Assembly: GCA_024707225.1 (NCBI GenBank)
Contig: JANQAE010000002.1
Span: 646,073 to 710,072, forward strand
DNA from: Dokdonella sp.
GTDB taxonomy: Bacteria > Pseudomonadota > Gammaproteobacteria > Xanthomonadales > Rhodanobacteraceae
Direction: 5' to 3'
Length of the DNA: 64,000 nt
In this document: positions 42,479 through 51,552 of the stretch, in pieces
How positions within the stretch are numbered: the first letter of the stretch is position 1
Layout: the number at the start of each line of letters is the position of its first letter
Made by a program: the position numbers and the translations under genes
The notes under the pieces: model-generated
The model's input: the letters and a program-made list of their open reading frames with translations, nothing else
Database searches by the model: none
Told to the model about the DNA's origin: nothing

Positions 42479-42719
42479 CATCACGCCGTTTGCGCCGTTC
42501 CTGCGGCGCGTAGTCACGCAAGAGAAGTGACCCGCTCGCGGGAGCGAGCAAAAATCACAAATGCCGCTCGCCTCTGAATTGTCGACATGCAACGCCAAGC
42601 CGCGAATCAGCCGATCCACTCGCGCAAGGACAATGGACGACCAACAGGCCCGGCCCATCACGGGCGCGACCTCAAAGACCATCACCGACAGAATTACGCC
42701 AGCGCCAGCAACGCCGCAC

Positions 42720-43280
42720 TCAGCCCGACAGCAGTCGCCCGCGCACGCACGCCTCCAGCGCCTCGCGCACACGCAGCGCGCGGTTGCGCAGCGCGTTGAG
42801 GCTGATGCCGAGCGCCGCGGCCAGGCGCTGGCGCAGCGCGATGCGCGCGCCGCCGTCGGCACCGTAGTAGTCGAGGATCAGACGGCCCTGCGCGGGGCCG
42901 GCCGTGTCGAGGCAGGCGTCGAGCGCGGCGAGCACGGCTTCGTGCCGGACCGCATCGGCGACCGCATCCTCGTCGGGCGGCTGCAGAATCGGATCGCATT
43001 CGGCACGCGCGGCGCGGATCGCCTGCGCCTGTGCTTCCCGTACCAGATAGCGTGCGATGCCGAGCGCGTAGCCGCCGGTGTCCTCGACCAGGACGCCTTC
43101 GGCGAGGCGTCGGCCGAGCCGGTCGAGCGCGGCATCGGCGAGATCGTCGGCCTGGATCGGGACGTGCAGCCGGAAGAACGCGATCAGACGGCGACGCAAG
43201 GCCTCATAGGCCGCCGCCGCGGTGCGACCGCCACCCAGATGCGCGAGCAGTGCATGCAACGGATCGCCTGTTTCGGTCAT
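42720..43280 (-). CDS. ECF-like RNA polymerase sigma factor
   Basis: A 186-residue protein with a sigma region 2-like first half (AYEALRRRLIAFFRLHV and DLADAALDRLGRRLAEG; VLVEDTGGYALGIARYLVREA) and a region 4 helix-turn-helix (RQRLAAALGISLNALRNRALRVREALEACV, about 150-179). The LGISLNALR.RA signature is typical of ECF sigma factors paired with zinc-free anti-sigma proteins and with CHAT/TPR proteins. ATG 43280 overlaps the CHAT gene stop (ATGA), so it is translated with it. The presumed anti-sigma gene follows on the same strand but only after the repeat island. Confidence 0.82.
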   Translation of the reverse strand: MTETGDPLHALLAHLGGGRTAAAAYEALRRRLIAFFRLHVPIQADDLADAALDRLGRRLAEGVLVEDTGGYALGIARYLVREAQAQAIRAARAECDPILQPPDEDAVADAVRHEAVLAALDACLDTAGPAQGRLILDYYGADGGARIALRQRLAAALGISLNALRNRALRVREALEACVRGRLLSG

Positions 43281-46200
43281 CGCCAGTCCCCTTGCAGCAC
43301 ATAACCGGCCCAATAGTACGGCGCCGCCCAGCGCGGTTCGGCGCGCAGTTTCCGTTGCGCACGTTCCAGTGCCTGCGGTGGCGGCAGTCCCTGGCGCAGC
43401 AGGCCTTCGTAGAAATGGCCCATCAGCGCGGCGCCGGCGCGGTCGTCGACGGCCCATAGGCTCGCCAAGACGCGGCGCGCGCCGGCATGGAAGAACGCAC
43501 GTGCCAGGCTGAACGGACCTTCCGCACCCTGGATCGGGCCGCTGGCACCGTCGCAGGCGCCGAGCACCACGAGGTCGACCGGTACGTCCAGCGTGTAGAG
43601 ATCGTCGGCGCGCAGAACGCCGTCCTGCGGCGTACCGTCGGCGGCATAGGCCGACAGCACGATCGCCGACAGTTCCGGCCGCACGACGTCCAGATGCGCG
43701 TGCGTCGCGAAATGGACCGTGCCGTAGCGCGCCCAGGGCAGCGCCGCGAGCGTCTGGCGACTGGCGTCGAAGCCGTCGATCCAGCGCGATGCGCCGCGAT
43801 CGGCCAGCGCCAGCAAGGCCCGTGCTTCCCGCCGCGCATACGGCAGCAGTGTCGGCGCGCCGGTCGCCGGCACCCCGGTGTGCGGCAGGCGCGGATCGTC
43901 GGCACGCACGACCGGATCGGCGATGATCGCGACGGCGTCCGGGGCGCCGCCGCGTGCCGTCGCACGGATGCCCGCCAGTGCCGACAGCGCCGGCAGATAG
44001 ACGCGACCGCGTCCGGCGTCCGGCTCGAGCAGCGCGAACGGCACCCAGGCGAGGGCGCCGTCGGGGATCGTCACCTGCAGCGCGTCGTCGGTCGCGTCGG
44101 GCAGAGCGAGCAGCGTCGCCAGCACGCGTGCTGCGGTGTCGATGTCGGCGTCGTGCGCAGCCTCGTCGACGGCGATCCGCTCGATCGGTTGCGCCGTCGC
44201 CGCGACCGGTGCGGTCGCCACGCGTTCGCGCAGCCGCCGCGCCGCCTGTTCGATCGTCGAGCGGCCCGGCAGCACCGTCGCCGACAAGCCGTCGGCCGTG
44301 ATGCGCCAGCGATAGCTGTGCGGTTCGGCCAGCCACCAGCTGTCGGCCACGACGCCGCGGTCGCGCAGGAGTTGAAGCAGCGCCTCGGACGTCGGCGCCG
44401 GCGGATGCGCCAGCTCAGCGTAGCGCGGGTTCTGTGCGCGAATCTGGCCGCGTACGGCGTCGAGTCCGCGTTGCGCTTCGGCCAAGGCCGTAACGCCACC
44501 CGCCGCCGCCGAGCGGACGGCCAGTTCCGCCGTGCGCTCGGCCTCGAGCAGGCCCAGGTCCACGGTGTCGGGCAGGGTCAGACGTCGTTCGTTCAACCGA
44601 TCCTGCAGCGCACGCGCGCGAGCGCGCTCGCTGACCAGGAACGCCTGCATCGCGTATCCGGCATCGGGCTGCGCGGCGTGGCGCCGCATCAGGACCTCGA
44701 TCGCGAGATCGTAGGCATCGCGTCGTGTCGCGAAGTACCGGCTGCGTAGCTGCGGGGGATCGATTGCGCCGCGCGCACCTTCGATCAGATCGAGCACCGG
44801 AGCGACGGCCGTGTGCGCTGCGGCGAGGTCGCCGGCGGCAAGCGCGAGTCGCGCGCGCAGGATCAGGACCCGCATCTCGCCGGAGACGTCATGCGCGCGC
44901 TTGGCCTGGTCGAGCGCCGTAGCGGCCGCACGTGCGGCTGCGTCGTGATCGCCGCGCTGCAGTGCGAGCTCCGCCAGTGCGAGCCGGGCGGCCACGGCGT
45001 TGGCGCTCGCACCGATCGATTCGGCCAGTGCGGCCGCCGCTTCCAGATGGTCGCGCGCCTCGGCATCCTCACCGCGCAGTGCCGCCACCGACCCGAGCCC
45101 GATCCTCGCATGTGCCGCCTCGCGGCGAAAGCCCTGCGCGAGGTGGACGTCCAGTGCGGCACGGTAGCCCTGCCAGGCGGCGTCGAGTCTGCCTTCGTCC
45201 AGATCCAGATCGGCCAGGTTCAACTGCACCTCGGCCAAGCCGGAAACATCGCCGCTCTCGCGCCATATCGAGGCGGCCCGTTCGAGCGCGTCGCGGGCCG
45301 CGGCGCGATCGCCGGTCTGTCGATAGAGCAGACCGAGGTCGTTCCAGGCCATGCCTTCCACGCGCGGATACGGGGTGGTCTGCAGTGCATCGAGCGTCAG
45401 CCGATACGCGCTCAGGGCAGGCCCGAGCTCACCGCGCTGCAGACGAATTGCTGCGATGCTCTCTTGCACGAACACCGCGCGCCTGGCGTCGCCGGCACGC
45501 TCGGCGGTCGCGAGCGCCTCGGTCGCCGTGCTCAACGCACGTTCGGTGTCGCCGAGCGCGCGATGGTTCGCGCTGAGGTTGCCGAGCAGCAGCGCCTGAT
45601 AGGCCAGGTCCCCGGTGCGACGATACAGCGCCAGCGCGGCGGTCTGATCGGCGATCGCGCCGCTGAAATCCCCGAGGTATCCGAGCGCGGCGCCGCGCGT
45701 TCGCAAGGCCGCCGCACGCTCCGCATCGCCGCCGAGGCCGTCGTCGCAATGCAGGAGCAGAGCCGCTTCGGCCGCCTGCCGTGCCTCGCGGTAGCGTCCT
45801 TGCGCGAAATGGTGCCGAGCGCGCCCCGTCTCGACGCGCAGCCGGAGGCAGCCGTCGCCTGCGGCAGCGATGAGCGCACGCTCGTATGCGGCCCCGACCG
45901 CAGTGTCGTCCTTCGCCGTACCGGCCTCCTGGCTTCCGGCCGTGCGTCGCAAGGCCTCGGCCTCGGCCAGTCGTTGCAGCGCCTGCGCACGTGCGATGAG
46001 GCGTGTCGTCGTCGGCTGCTGTCGTGAGGTCACGACCTCCACGGTTGCCGGCCGGTCCGGGCGAGCGGATGAAACCGTCAGCGTCCACTGCGTGGCTCGG
46101 CCCCCGGCAGCCAGCACGTAGTCGATCCGACTGCTCAGGCCGGCGTCGTTGCGCAGGAGGATCGGATCGCGAGACGGCGTCGTCAGTTGCACCTGGACGG

Positions 46201-46399
46201 CACCCTCGATCTGATCGACACCGATCTCGATCGATGCGAACGCCGGGACATCGAGGGGCAGTATGGCCGCCTTGCCGCGCGACAGTTGGACCCGTAACGC
46301 CTCGGTCGGAGGTGGCTCCGCCGCGGTCGCCGGCGCCTGCGTCGAGGCGACGAGCAAGGCCGCGAAGAGGGTCGAAGCGATTCGGTACGCGGTGACCAT
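43277..46399 (-). CDS. Secreted TPR-CHAT caspase-like protease
   Basis: A 1040-residue protein from ATG 46399 (GTG 46414 is also possible). A signal peptide (IASTLFAALLVASTQAPATAAE) is followed by a beta domain (about 35-125) and at least eight TPR-like helical repeats (about 150-560, for example GDLAYQALLLGNLSANHRALGDTERAL). The C-terminal CHAT domain (about 740-1040) has the catalytic dyad His900 (VHFATHAH) and Cys949 (LGACDGASG), then ARAFFHAGARRVLASLWAVDD and FYEGLLRQG. Both residues are present, so activity is expected. CHAT proteases are caspase/separase relatives; an exported one co-translated with a sigma factor suggests envelope signalling, which is inference. Confidence 0.88.
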   Translation of the reverse strand: MVTAYRIASTLFAALLVASTQAPATAAEPPPTEALRVQLSRGKAAILPLDVPAFASIEIGVDQIEGAVQVQLTTPSRDPILLRNDAGLSSRIDYVLAAGGRATQWTLTVSSARPDRPATVEVVTSRQQPTTTRLIARAQALQRLAEAEALRRTAGSQEAGTAKDDTAVGAAYERALIAAAGDGCLRLRVETGRARHHFAQGRYREARQAAEAALLLHCDDGLGGDAERAAALRTRGAALGYLGDFSGAIADQTAALALYRRTGDLAYQALLLGNLSANHRALGDTERALSTATEALATAERAGDARRAVFVQESIAAIRLQRGELGPALSAYRLTLDALQTTPYPRVEGMAWNDLGLLYRQTGDRAAARDALERAASIWRESGDVSGLAEVQLNLADLDLDEGRLDAAWQGYRAALDVHLAQGFRREAAHARIGLGSVAALRGEDAEARDHLEAAAALAESIGASANAVAARLALAELALQRGDHDAAARAAATALDQAKRAHDVSGEMRVLILRARLALAAGDLAAAHTAVAPVLDLIEGARGAIDPPQLRSRYFATRRDAYDLAIEVLMRRHAAQPDAGYAMQAFLVSERARARALQDRLNERRLTLPDTVDLGLLEAERTAELAVRSAAAGGVTALAEAQRGLDAVRGQIRAQNPRYAELAHPPAPTSEALLQLLRDRGVVADSWWLAEPHSYRWRITADGLSATVLPGRSTIEQAARRLRERVATAPVAATAQPIERIAVDEAAHDADIDTAARVLATLLALPDATDDALQVTIPDGALAWVPFALLEPDAGRGRVYLPALSALAGIRATARGGAPDAVAIIADPVVRADDPRLPHTGVPATGAPTLLPYARREARALLALADRGASRWIDGFDASRQTLAALPWARYGTVHFATHAHLDVVRPELSAIVLSAYAADGTPQDGVLRADDLYTLDVPVDLVVLGACDGASGPIQGAEGPFSLARAFFHAGARRVLASLWAVDDRAGAALMGHFYEGLLRQGLPPPQALERAQRKLRAEPRWAAPYYWAGYVLQGDWR

Positions 46400-46767
46400 G
46401 GCGGCATTGTCCACTCACTCGCGGCCGTTGTCGTGACGTGCAGGATGCAAAGGCGGCGCTCGGGAAGACGCTCGGCGGATCGCTTGTCATTCTCGGGTTA
46501 TCGACCGGACCGGTCTCTCGTGCGACCGAGAGACGTACGGATGGTCCCGATCGTGCGGACCCTTCCCGAGGCGATCGAATCAGGAAACGAAACGAGGCGT
46601 GGCGAGACGTGGGGAAGCTGGCGCCCGGTTCGGCTTGATCGCCCGCAGACTCCTCTCCAGGCACCGCGTCCGTTACGAGAGCCCGCTCGGTGCGTGGCGT
46701 GGCGTGGGACCTGCGCGCCTTGCCACTTTGATGTGGCGGCGACGGCGGCCGTCCCAGCTCATGCGAT
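46400..46767. other. Upstream region of the CHAT-sigma unit
   Basis: 368 bases without a supported gene between the CHAT start and the end of the BNR-propeller gene. It contains a hairpin GTCTCTCG-TGCGAC-CGAGAGAC (46513-46534) and a short inverted repeat GCCAC-TTTGAT-GTGGC (about 46723-46738). The CHAT promoter should lie here; the hairpin could be an operator or terminate upstream transcription. Nothing else recognised. Confidence 0.4.
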
Positions 46768-48852
46768 TCAAGGATCGAGGTTTTCGCGGAACAGCGTGTC
46801 TCCCGCCTCGGGTTCGCGAATCAGGAGTGCGGATCCCAGCCCGGGTTCTCCGGTGACTGCGAGGACCTGAGTTTTCCCGTTCACGCAAAAGTTTTGGAAC
46901 CGTCCCAGCTTGCGTGAGATGAGATTGCCATCGTTGCGGAACGTGCGCCCATTGTCTCGCGAGATCGCCGCGCTGTCGGCACTCCATACGGTACGCCCGT
47001 CGCATGCATCGATCGTCCAGGTGGTGCCGGTGCCGTTCGTTGGGCCCAGAAGGTTCCAGCTGGTCCCGTCGTCGACAGTCTCCCATACGCGATTGGGAGT
47101 CGTCCCAAGCGGGGCCTCCAGTAGCAGGCGACGCTCCGCGTCAGAAGGATCCGGGCGGGACGCCATCCAGTAAGTCGACCAGTCGACAACGGGTGGGACT
47201 ACGGGCCGGAAGGGGGTCGTACTTCCATCGCCGATGAAGTACAGGAGGGTTGTTTGCGGAGCTCCGGAGTCGAATGCGAGGTACACGCGATCGTTATTGG
47301 GATGGGTCTGCAAGGCATGCATCAAGGGCGCTTGGTCGGGGACGGCTAGGGAGACCCAGTGCTCGCCGCCGTCAGATGACCAGTACGTCAATCGATAGCC
47401 GCCCTCGCTGTAGGTCAAGGCAACGAGATGGTTGGAGTCGCTGCCTATGAAATCGATTGAGGTAGGTGGAATGAAGTCGAATGGATAATCCGAAGCCAGT
47501 GGCGCCCAGGATGTGCCGCCATCCTGGCTTCGGTAAAATGAACCGCTGTAATGACTGATCAAGAGCTGCGGGTTGGCTCGCGATCGAGCAATTCTCTGCG
47601 GATAGGCCGAGTAGAGTTCGTCGTAGAGGCTGGTCCCCACCACCTGGAAGCTTGCGCCGCCGTCCGTGGTCCGTAGCATGGGAAGCAGTCGGCGCGCGAC
47701 CAGGAAGTCCTCAGGGTTGCTTGGATTGACCGAGACCTCCGGAATCGTCCCGCCGGTCATTCCGGCGTAAAGGGCGCTCCGAGTGGCACCGTCATCGTCG
47801 GAGCGAAAAACACCGGCGCCCAGGCTCGGCATGTAGCTGCGGCCGGGCTGGGACGGGTCGAACTCCAGTCGAAAATCCGAATCGAGCTGTCGTTCGAGTG
47901 GAGAAAGCGCCTGCCAGGTGGCGCCGCCGTCCAGACTTTCGCGAACAGGGAAGCCGACCACGGTCGACGAGCCAGGCGCGAAAGTCACCGAAGGTGCGAC
48001 AAGTCGTCCGGCTCGGTGCGGATCGGCGACTACGCGCCGGTGATTGCAGTCGCACGGATCCGAAAACAGGGTCACCGACCAGTCACGGCTGTCGACCCAT
48101 CCGCTATTGGACGTGTTGTTGCCTTCGTGGTTGACGTATGCGTGCGCGAAATAGAAGCGTTCGGGTTGCCGCGCGTCCTGCACCACGCTGGTCTGCCCTT
48201 GACGCATGACGGGCGTGGTCGGATAACGCTCCACCCAGCTTAGTCCGAAGTCGGTCGACTCCAGAAAGCGCAGATTGAGGCGCGGCGAGTGTGCTATGAA
48301 ATGTCCGGGGGCGTCCAGTATCGGAAAGACTTCGCCCCAGGGAAAAATGGCATTCGTCATCTGCCAGGTTCGGCCTCCGTCCACGGATCGCCTGAGCCTC
48401 ATGTACTCCGAAAAGAGAATGACGTCGGGGTTGGCCGGATGGCTGACGAAACGGCCGCCGAACATGCCGGTTGCGGCAGAGAAGTGGCCATCGTCCGGCA
48501 GAGTCACCTGCCAAGTCGCACCACCGTCGAGACTCAGTTCGAGCGCCGGTGACGTGTCGAGGCCTTCCGAAGCTTCGGTGTACGCGGCCAGGCGCTCTCC
48601 AGATCCATCGAGCGGATAGACCTTGCGGAACCTTTTGTAGGACGGCACGAGTTCAGTCCGCGTCCAGTGGTCGCCGGCGTCATCGCTGCGATAGAGGCCA
48701 TCGGTCGTGCCGGCGTACAGCAGTCCGTCGGCGAGGACCACGAGATCTTCGATGGTGCCGCCCGGCACCGGAACACGGCGCCATTGCGCCGCGTCGGCGC
48801 TCCAGGCAGCCAGCGACGCGATGGCCGCGATCGCGGCAACTTTCATGTTCAT
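46768..48852 (-). CDS. Secreted sialidase/sortilin-like beta-propeller (BNR/Asp-box repeats) with tail motif
   Basis: A 694-residue exported protein (signal peptide VAAIAAIASLAAWSADA). It carries repeated Asp-boxes of the SxDGGxTW type: RSDDAGDHW, SLDGGATWQ, SVDGGRTWQ, SLDGGATWQ, RSQDGGTSW, SSDGGEHW, VDDGTSWN, SRDNGRTF. These form one or two propellers as in VPS10/sortilin or plant photosystem-assembly-like families. No sialidase catalytic arginines are evident, so an enzyme role is not supported. The tail is DTLFRENLDP. Base composition is visibly less GC-rich, with more A/T third positions than its neighbours, a hint of acquisition. ATG 48852 is followed by another at 48846. Confidence 0.8.
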   Translation of the reverse strand: MNMKVAAIAAIASLAAWSADAAQWRRVPVPGGTIEDLVVLADGLLYAGTTDGLYRSDDAGDHWTRTELVPSYKRFRKVYPLDGSGERLAAYTEASEGLDTSPALELSLDGGATWQVTLPDDGHFSAATGMFGGRFVSHPANPDVILFSEYMRLRRSVDGGRTWQMTNAIFPWGEVFPILDAPGHFIAHSPRLNLRFLESTDFGLSWVERYPTTPVMRQGQTSVVQDARQPERFYFAHAYVNHEGNNTSNSGWVDSRDWSVTLFSDPCDCNHRRVVADPHRAGRLVAPSVTFAPGSSTVVGFPVRESLDGGATWQALSPLERQLDSDFRLEFDPSQPGRSYMPSLGAGVFRSDDDGATRSALYAGMTGGTIPEVSVNPSNPEDFLVARRLLPMLRTTDGGASFQVVGTSLYDELYSAYPQRIARSRANPQLLISHYSGSFYRSQDGGTSWAPLASDYPFDFIPPTSIDFIGSDSNHLVALTYSEGGYRLTYWSSDGGEHWVSLAVPDQAPLMHALQTHPNNDRVYLAFDSGAPQTTLLYFIGDGSTTPFRPVVPPVVDWSTYWMASRPDPSDAERRLLLEAPLGTTPNRVWETVDDGTSWNLLGPTNGTGTTWTIDACDGRTVWSADSAAISRDNGRTFRNDGNLISRKLGRFQNFCVNGKTQVLAVTGEPGLGSALLIREPEAGDTLFRENLDP

Positions 48853-49006
48853 TCCATGTTCCCCAGTGGACGGCTACTGCGGTCCCCGGTGCGGGGACTG
48901 CAGCAGCGAAAGCGCGCATGACGGACCGCAGCCATTCGATGACTGCAGTATGGACGCATGTGAAGAAGATGGCGCGCACCTCGGAAGAAATCGTGTGGCC
49001 GATGCC

Positions 49007-51097
49007 TCAGTCGAACTCGCCGCGGAAGATCCGGTCGTCCAGGTCGAGCCGGAAGCGCACGAGCTGGCGATCGGTCGCAGCGGCGATCAGCCAGCTCGTC
49101 TGCGAGCGCGTCAGCGTCGCCAGCGGCTGCATCGGTTGATCCATGCTGTCGAAGACCTCGGTCGTCGCACCGATGGCGCCACTGACGCCGTCGACCTGCA
49201 GCAGACGGCCGCTCGATGCGGCGATCAGCAGGCTGGCATCGCCTTTGGGCGCGGCGATCGCGCGCAGCGGCGCCGGCAGCGTGAAGCTGCGCTGCGGCGT
49301 CCGCGTCGCGTAGTCGTAGACGGTGACGCCGCCGGTGGCGGAGAACAGCAGAATTTCGGGCCCGGATATGCCCTGTGCAATCCAGGTGGCGCCGTCGAGA
49401 GGAGCGCCGAGCGACCAAGTCAGCAGTCCGCTGGCGGCGCTGAACGCGCGCAGCCCATCGTTCAGTGCGATCACGAGTTCGGTGTCGCCGTCGCCCTGCG
49501 GGATCGCGAAGAGGTTGTGCACGGTCGCGAGCGACGGGCCGAGCACCGGCGACTCCCAGAGCAGCCGGCTGTCGGTTCCGGAGTACACGTAGATCTTGGC
49601 GCCGGCCGGGAAGTCCTCCAGTGCCTCGGTGGCGAACGCGTAGTCGCGCGTGCCGTCTCCATTGAAGTCCAGCGTCGCCGAGCGGACCGCGCGACGCACG
49701 TTCATCGGATCCCGCTCGTCCGGAAGCAGGTGTTCGGCCTGCATCGTCACGCCGTTGGCGACGGTGGCGCGCCCCCTGCTGCGCGACTCTCCGGCGAACA
49801 GAATGCTCATGCCGGCACTGCCCTCGTGCGGCAACAGCTCGATGTGGTGCCCGGCGAGGAAGAACGGGGCGCTTTCGTTGATCGTTCTCTCGTTGCGCCA
49901 TTTCTCCCTGCCGGTCTCGGCGTCGAAGATCGCCAGCGTGCCGAAGTGCTCGCCTTGCGCGGCGGCGACGAGTTCGACCCTGCCGTCTGCATCGACGTCG
50001 CCGAGCGCCACGGACTCGAAGCGGCCCGTCGGCACCCGATGAGCCCAGCTCGGCTGAGGCGAGTTGATGTCGATGAGCGTCAGCAACTCGCTGCCCTCGC
50101 CTGAGGCATACAGAACCTGCTTGGAGCCGGTTCCATCGAGGTCGACCGCGGCGATGCGTTCGACACCTCCGTAGACCGGGCCTCGCTGCCAGATTTCCTG
50201 ATGCGTGGACGGATCGATCGCCATGGCGAAGTGCAGGGTGCCCACCAGCAACGTGTCGGTGCCTGAGCTGCCCAGATCGCCCGCCGCTGCTGCGGTCACG
50301 GTGTAGTGAGCCGATCCGGACCAGAGCGGACTCCACGGCTCGGCACGGTACAGCGTGTACAGGGTGTCCAGACCGAACCAGCCGGCGGTCGCATCGGGCG
50401 CGAAGCGTCCGGCCACTACAAGAGGGCCGAATGGATCGACGTAGCTCCAGTCGGTCGCGAACGTGGCGCCGTCGAGCACGCGGCCGGGCGCAGTGCCGCC
50501 GAGGATGATCTCGAGCGCCGGATCGGCGTCGAGCTGGCCCAGTGCCAAGGAGGTGTATCCGCTGATCGGCAGGCTGCCGCTCAGCGCGCCGCTGTCGAGA
50601 TCGTATCGAAGGATCTGGCCAGCCGTCAGCACGACCAGGTCGTCGTGCCCGTCGCCGTCGGCGTCACCGATCTCGGCCGCCAGCGCATTCGGCGCGATCG
50701 TGCGCGTGGTCGCCTCGACCAGCGGCCAGCCGCCGTAAAGCCGGAGGATGCCGTTGCTGCCGAGCGTCAGGATGCGCGAAGCGCCCTGCACGGTCGCGGC
50801 CAGCGTTCTGACCGGCGCGCCATCGTCGGCCACCGTCTGCGAGGACTTGATGTCCAGCACACCGTATGGCGCTCTTCCGACCACGAACAGCACCGGGCTG
50901 CCGGCCAGTCCGAGGAAGACGGCGTCGTCCTTGCCGTCAGCGTCGACGTCGGCGAGCGCCAATCCGCTGGCAGCGGCCTGATCGAAGATATCGATCCGAT
51001 GACCGACGTGCACGAAATGGGGGTCGGTCGGCAATCCTGCCGACGCGGTCGGGACGGCGAGCAGAGCGGTGACGCCAAGCAGGATTCTCGCGCACAT
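49007..51097 (-). CDS. Secreted FG-GAP/VCBS-type beta-propeller protein with tail motif
   Basis: A 696-residue exported protein; ATG 51097 gives a good signal peptide (LLGVTALLAVPTASA) with GGAAAGG upstream. It has multiple calcium-loop FG-GAP repeats: LADVDADGKDDAVFLG, IGDADGDGHDDLVVLT, VDLDGTGSKQVLY, GDVDADGRVELVAAA, LDFNGDGTRDYAFA. The C-terminal part resembles PQQ-like propeller blades (LLQVDGVSGAIG). The tail is DDRIFRGEFD, the last residues before the stop. It is followed on the same strand by the Asp-box propeller gene after 154 bases holding a short hairpin (48882-48898). Surface binding or adhesion is inferred. Confidence 0.82.
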   Translation of the reverse strand: MCARILLGVTALLAVPTASAGLPTDPHFVHVGHRIDIFDQAAASGLALADVDADGKDDAVFLGLAGSPVLFVVGRAPYGVLDIKSSQTVADDGAPVRTLAATVQGASRILTLGSNGILRLYGGWPLVEATTRTIAPNALAAEIGDADGDGHDDLVVLTAGQILRYDLDSGALSGSLPISGYTSLALGQLDADPALEIILGGTAPGRVLDGATFATDWSYVDPFGPLVVAGRFAPDATAGWFGLDTLYTLYRAEPWSPLWSGSAHYTVTAAAAGDLGSSGTDTLLVGTLHFAMAIDPSTHQEIWQRGPVYGGVERIAAVDLDGTGSKQVLYASGEGSELLTLIDINSPQPSWAHRVPTGRFESVALGDVDADGRVELVAAAQGEHFGTLAIFDAETGREKWRNERTINESAPFFLAGHHIELLPHEGSAGMSILFAGESRSRGRATVANGVTMQAEHLLPDERDPMNVRRAVRSATLDFNGDGTRDYAFATEALEDFPAGAKIYVYSGTDSRLLWESPVLGPSLATVHNLFAIPQGDGDTELVIALNDGLRAFSAASGLLTWSLGAPLDGATWIAQGISGPEILLFSATGGVTVYDYATRTPQRSFTLPAPLRAIAAPKGDASLLIAASSGRLLQVDGVSGAIGATTEVFDSMDQPMQPLATLTRSQTSWLIAAATDRQLVRFRLDLDDRIFRGEFD

Positions 51098-51552
51098 GAG
51101 TCGGCCTTTCCTTGGTGATTCCAGGGGCGAGAGCACCTTATCGCACCGGCAGGTGCCGAACCAGCAGGTCCGCGCGGACGGGCGTCCGGATGCGGTAAGC
51201 GGGGCAGGGAGCCGGTGGCGCTGAGGTTCCGGGGTGTTCGGGGAATATCGGCCCTGCTGGTCACCGCCTCGATCGCCCGCGGATGAATGCCGCGTTGGCG
51301 GCTGTATGGGCGGCCTCCTCGTCGGCGGAAACGTGCGGCCAGATAGCGCTTGAGCGCCCGATAGCGCGTGGCCGCCGCCGCATCGACGCGCAGGTCGTCG
51401 CCCAATGCCAGACGATCGCACCGGCGCAGCGATCCCGTGAGCCCGTCGGCCCGGCATTCGCCGCGCATCGATCGGTCCGCCACGGCTTGCGCGGCCGCAG
51501 CGAACGCGTAAGGTGGCGCGCTGCGCCCGACCGGGCGGACGAGGGGACACCG
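51098..51552. other. Intergenic region with a decayed gene fragment
   Basis: 455 bases between the FG-GAP gene (minus) and the hydrolase gene (plus). The right part holds a degenerate GrpB-like fragment (listed separately). GAGGGG just before 51553 serves the hydrolase. No repeat or terminator recognised. Confidence 0.45.
51240..51475 (-). pseudogene. C-terminal remnant of a GrpB/UPF0157-like gene
   Basis: Read on the minus strand, one frame gives LALGDDLRVDAAAATRYRALKRYLAA. The next continues with SADEEAAHTAANAAFIR, and the first then resumes with AIEAV. Joined, this matches the C-terminal end of GrpB/UPF0157 proteins (pattern: FRDYLRxxPxxxxxYxxLKxxLAxxxxxDxxxYxxxKxxFI). The catalytic-like N-terminal half is missing; the space before the divergent hydrolase gene is too short to hold it. 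At least two frame breaks occur in 60 bases. Most likely a decaying fragment. Confidence 0.4.

Larger units (their letters stand above)
41190..42555. repeat. Repeat island of direct and inverted copies of a dispersed Lysobacterales-type element
   Basis: The 1545-base gap between sigma and anti-sigma genes (41175-42719) has no credible gene. Short frames within it (for example those containing PGGERKTGRDA) repeat one another in both orientations, the sign of a non-coding repeat. The shared unit contains palindromes: GCTCGCCT-CC-AGGCGAGC (41421-41438), GGCCAC-GTCCT-GTGGCC (41651-41667, 41967-41983) and AC(T)TTTCTTTGCGTGGCCAAAGAAAAGT (near 41828-41854). Two direct near-full copies, one inverted copy and two fragments are present. 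I recall similar units scattered in Lysobacter and Xanthomonas-group genomes. No transposase is encoded, so mobility, if any, is in trans. Confidence 0.85.

Noticed and set aside
41311..42551. Many short frames inside the repeat island (for example with PGGERKTGRDA)
   Set aside because: They repeat in both orientations and follow the DNA repeat, have no starts with Shine-Dalgarno, and resemble spurious annotations known from related genomes.
41175..42719. CRISPR array
   Set aside because: The repeats are hundreds of bases long and partly inverted, without regular 25-40 base repeats and spacers.
42694..44336. Longer minus-strand frame extending the sigma factor upstream to 44336
   Set aside because: The upstream part is an out-of-frame shadow of the CHAT domain; the sigma fold begins at ATG 43280, which overlaps the CHAT stop.
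46768..48852. Active sialidase
   Set aside because: Asp-boxes are present but the catalytic arginine triad and FRIP motif are not seen.
48882..48898. Short hairpin GTCCCC-GGTGC-GGGGAC as a terminator between two propeller genes
   Set aside because: Only a 6-bp stem and no U tract; too weak to list as a terminator.
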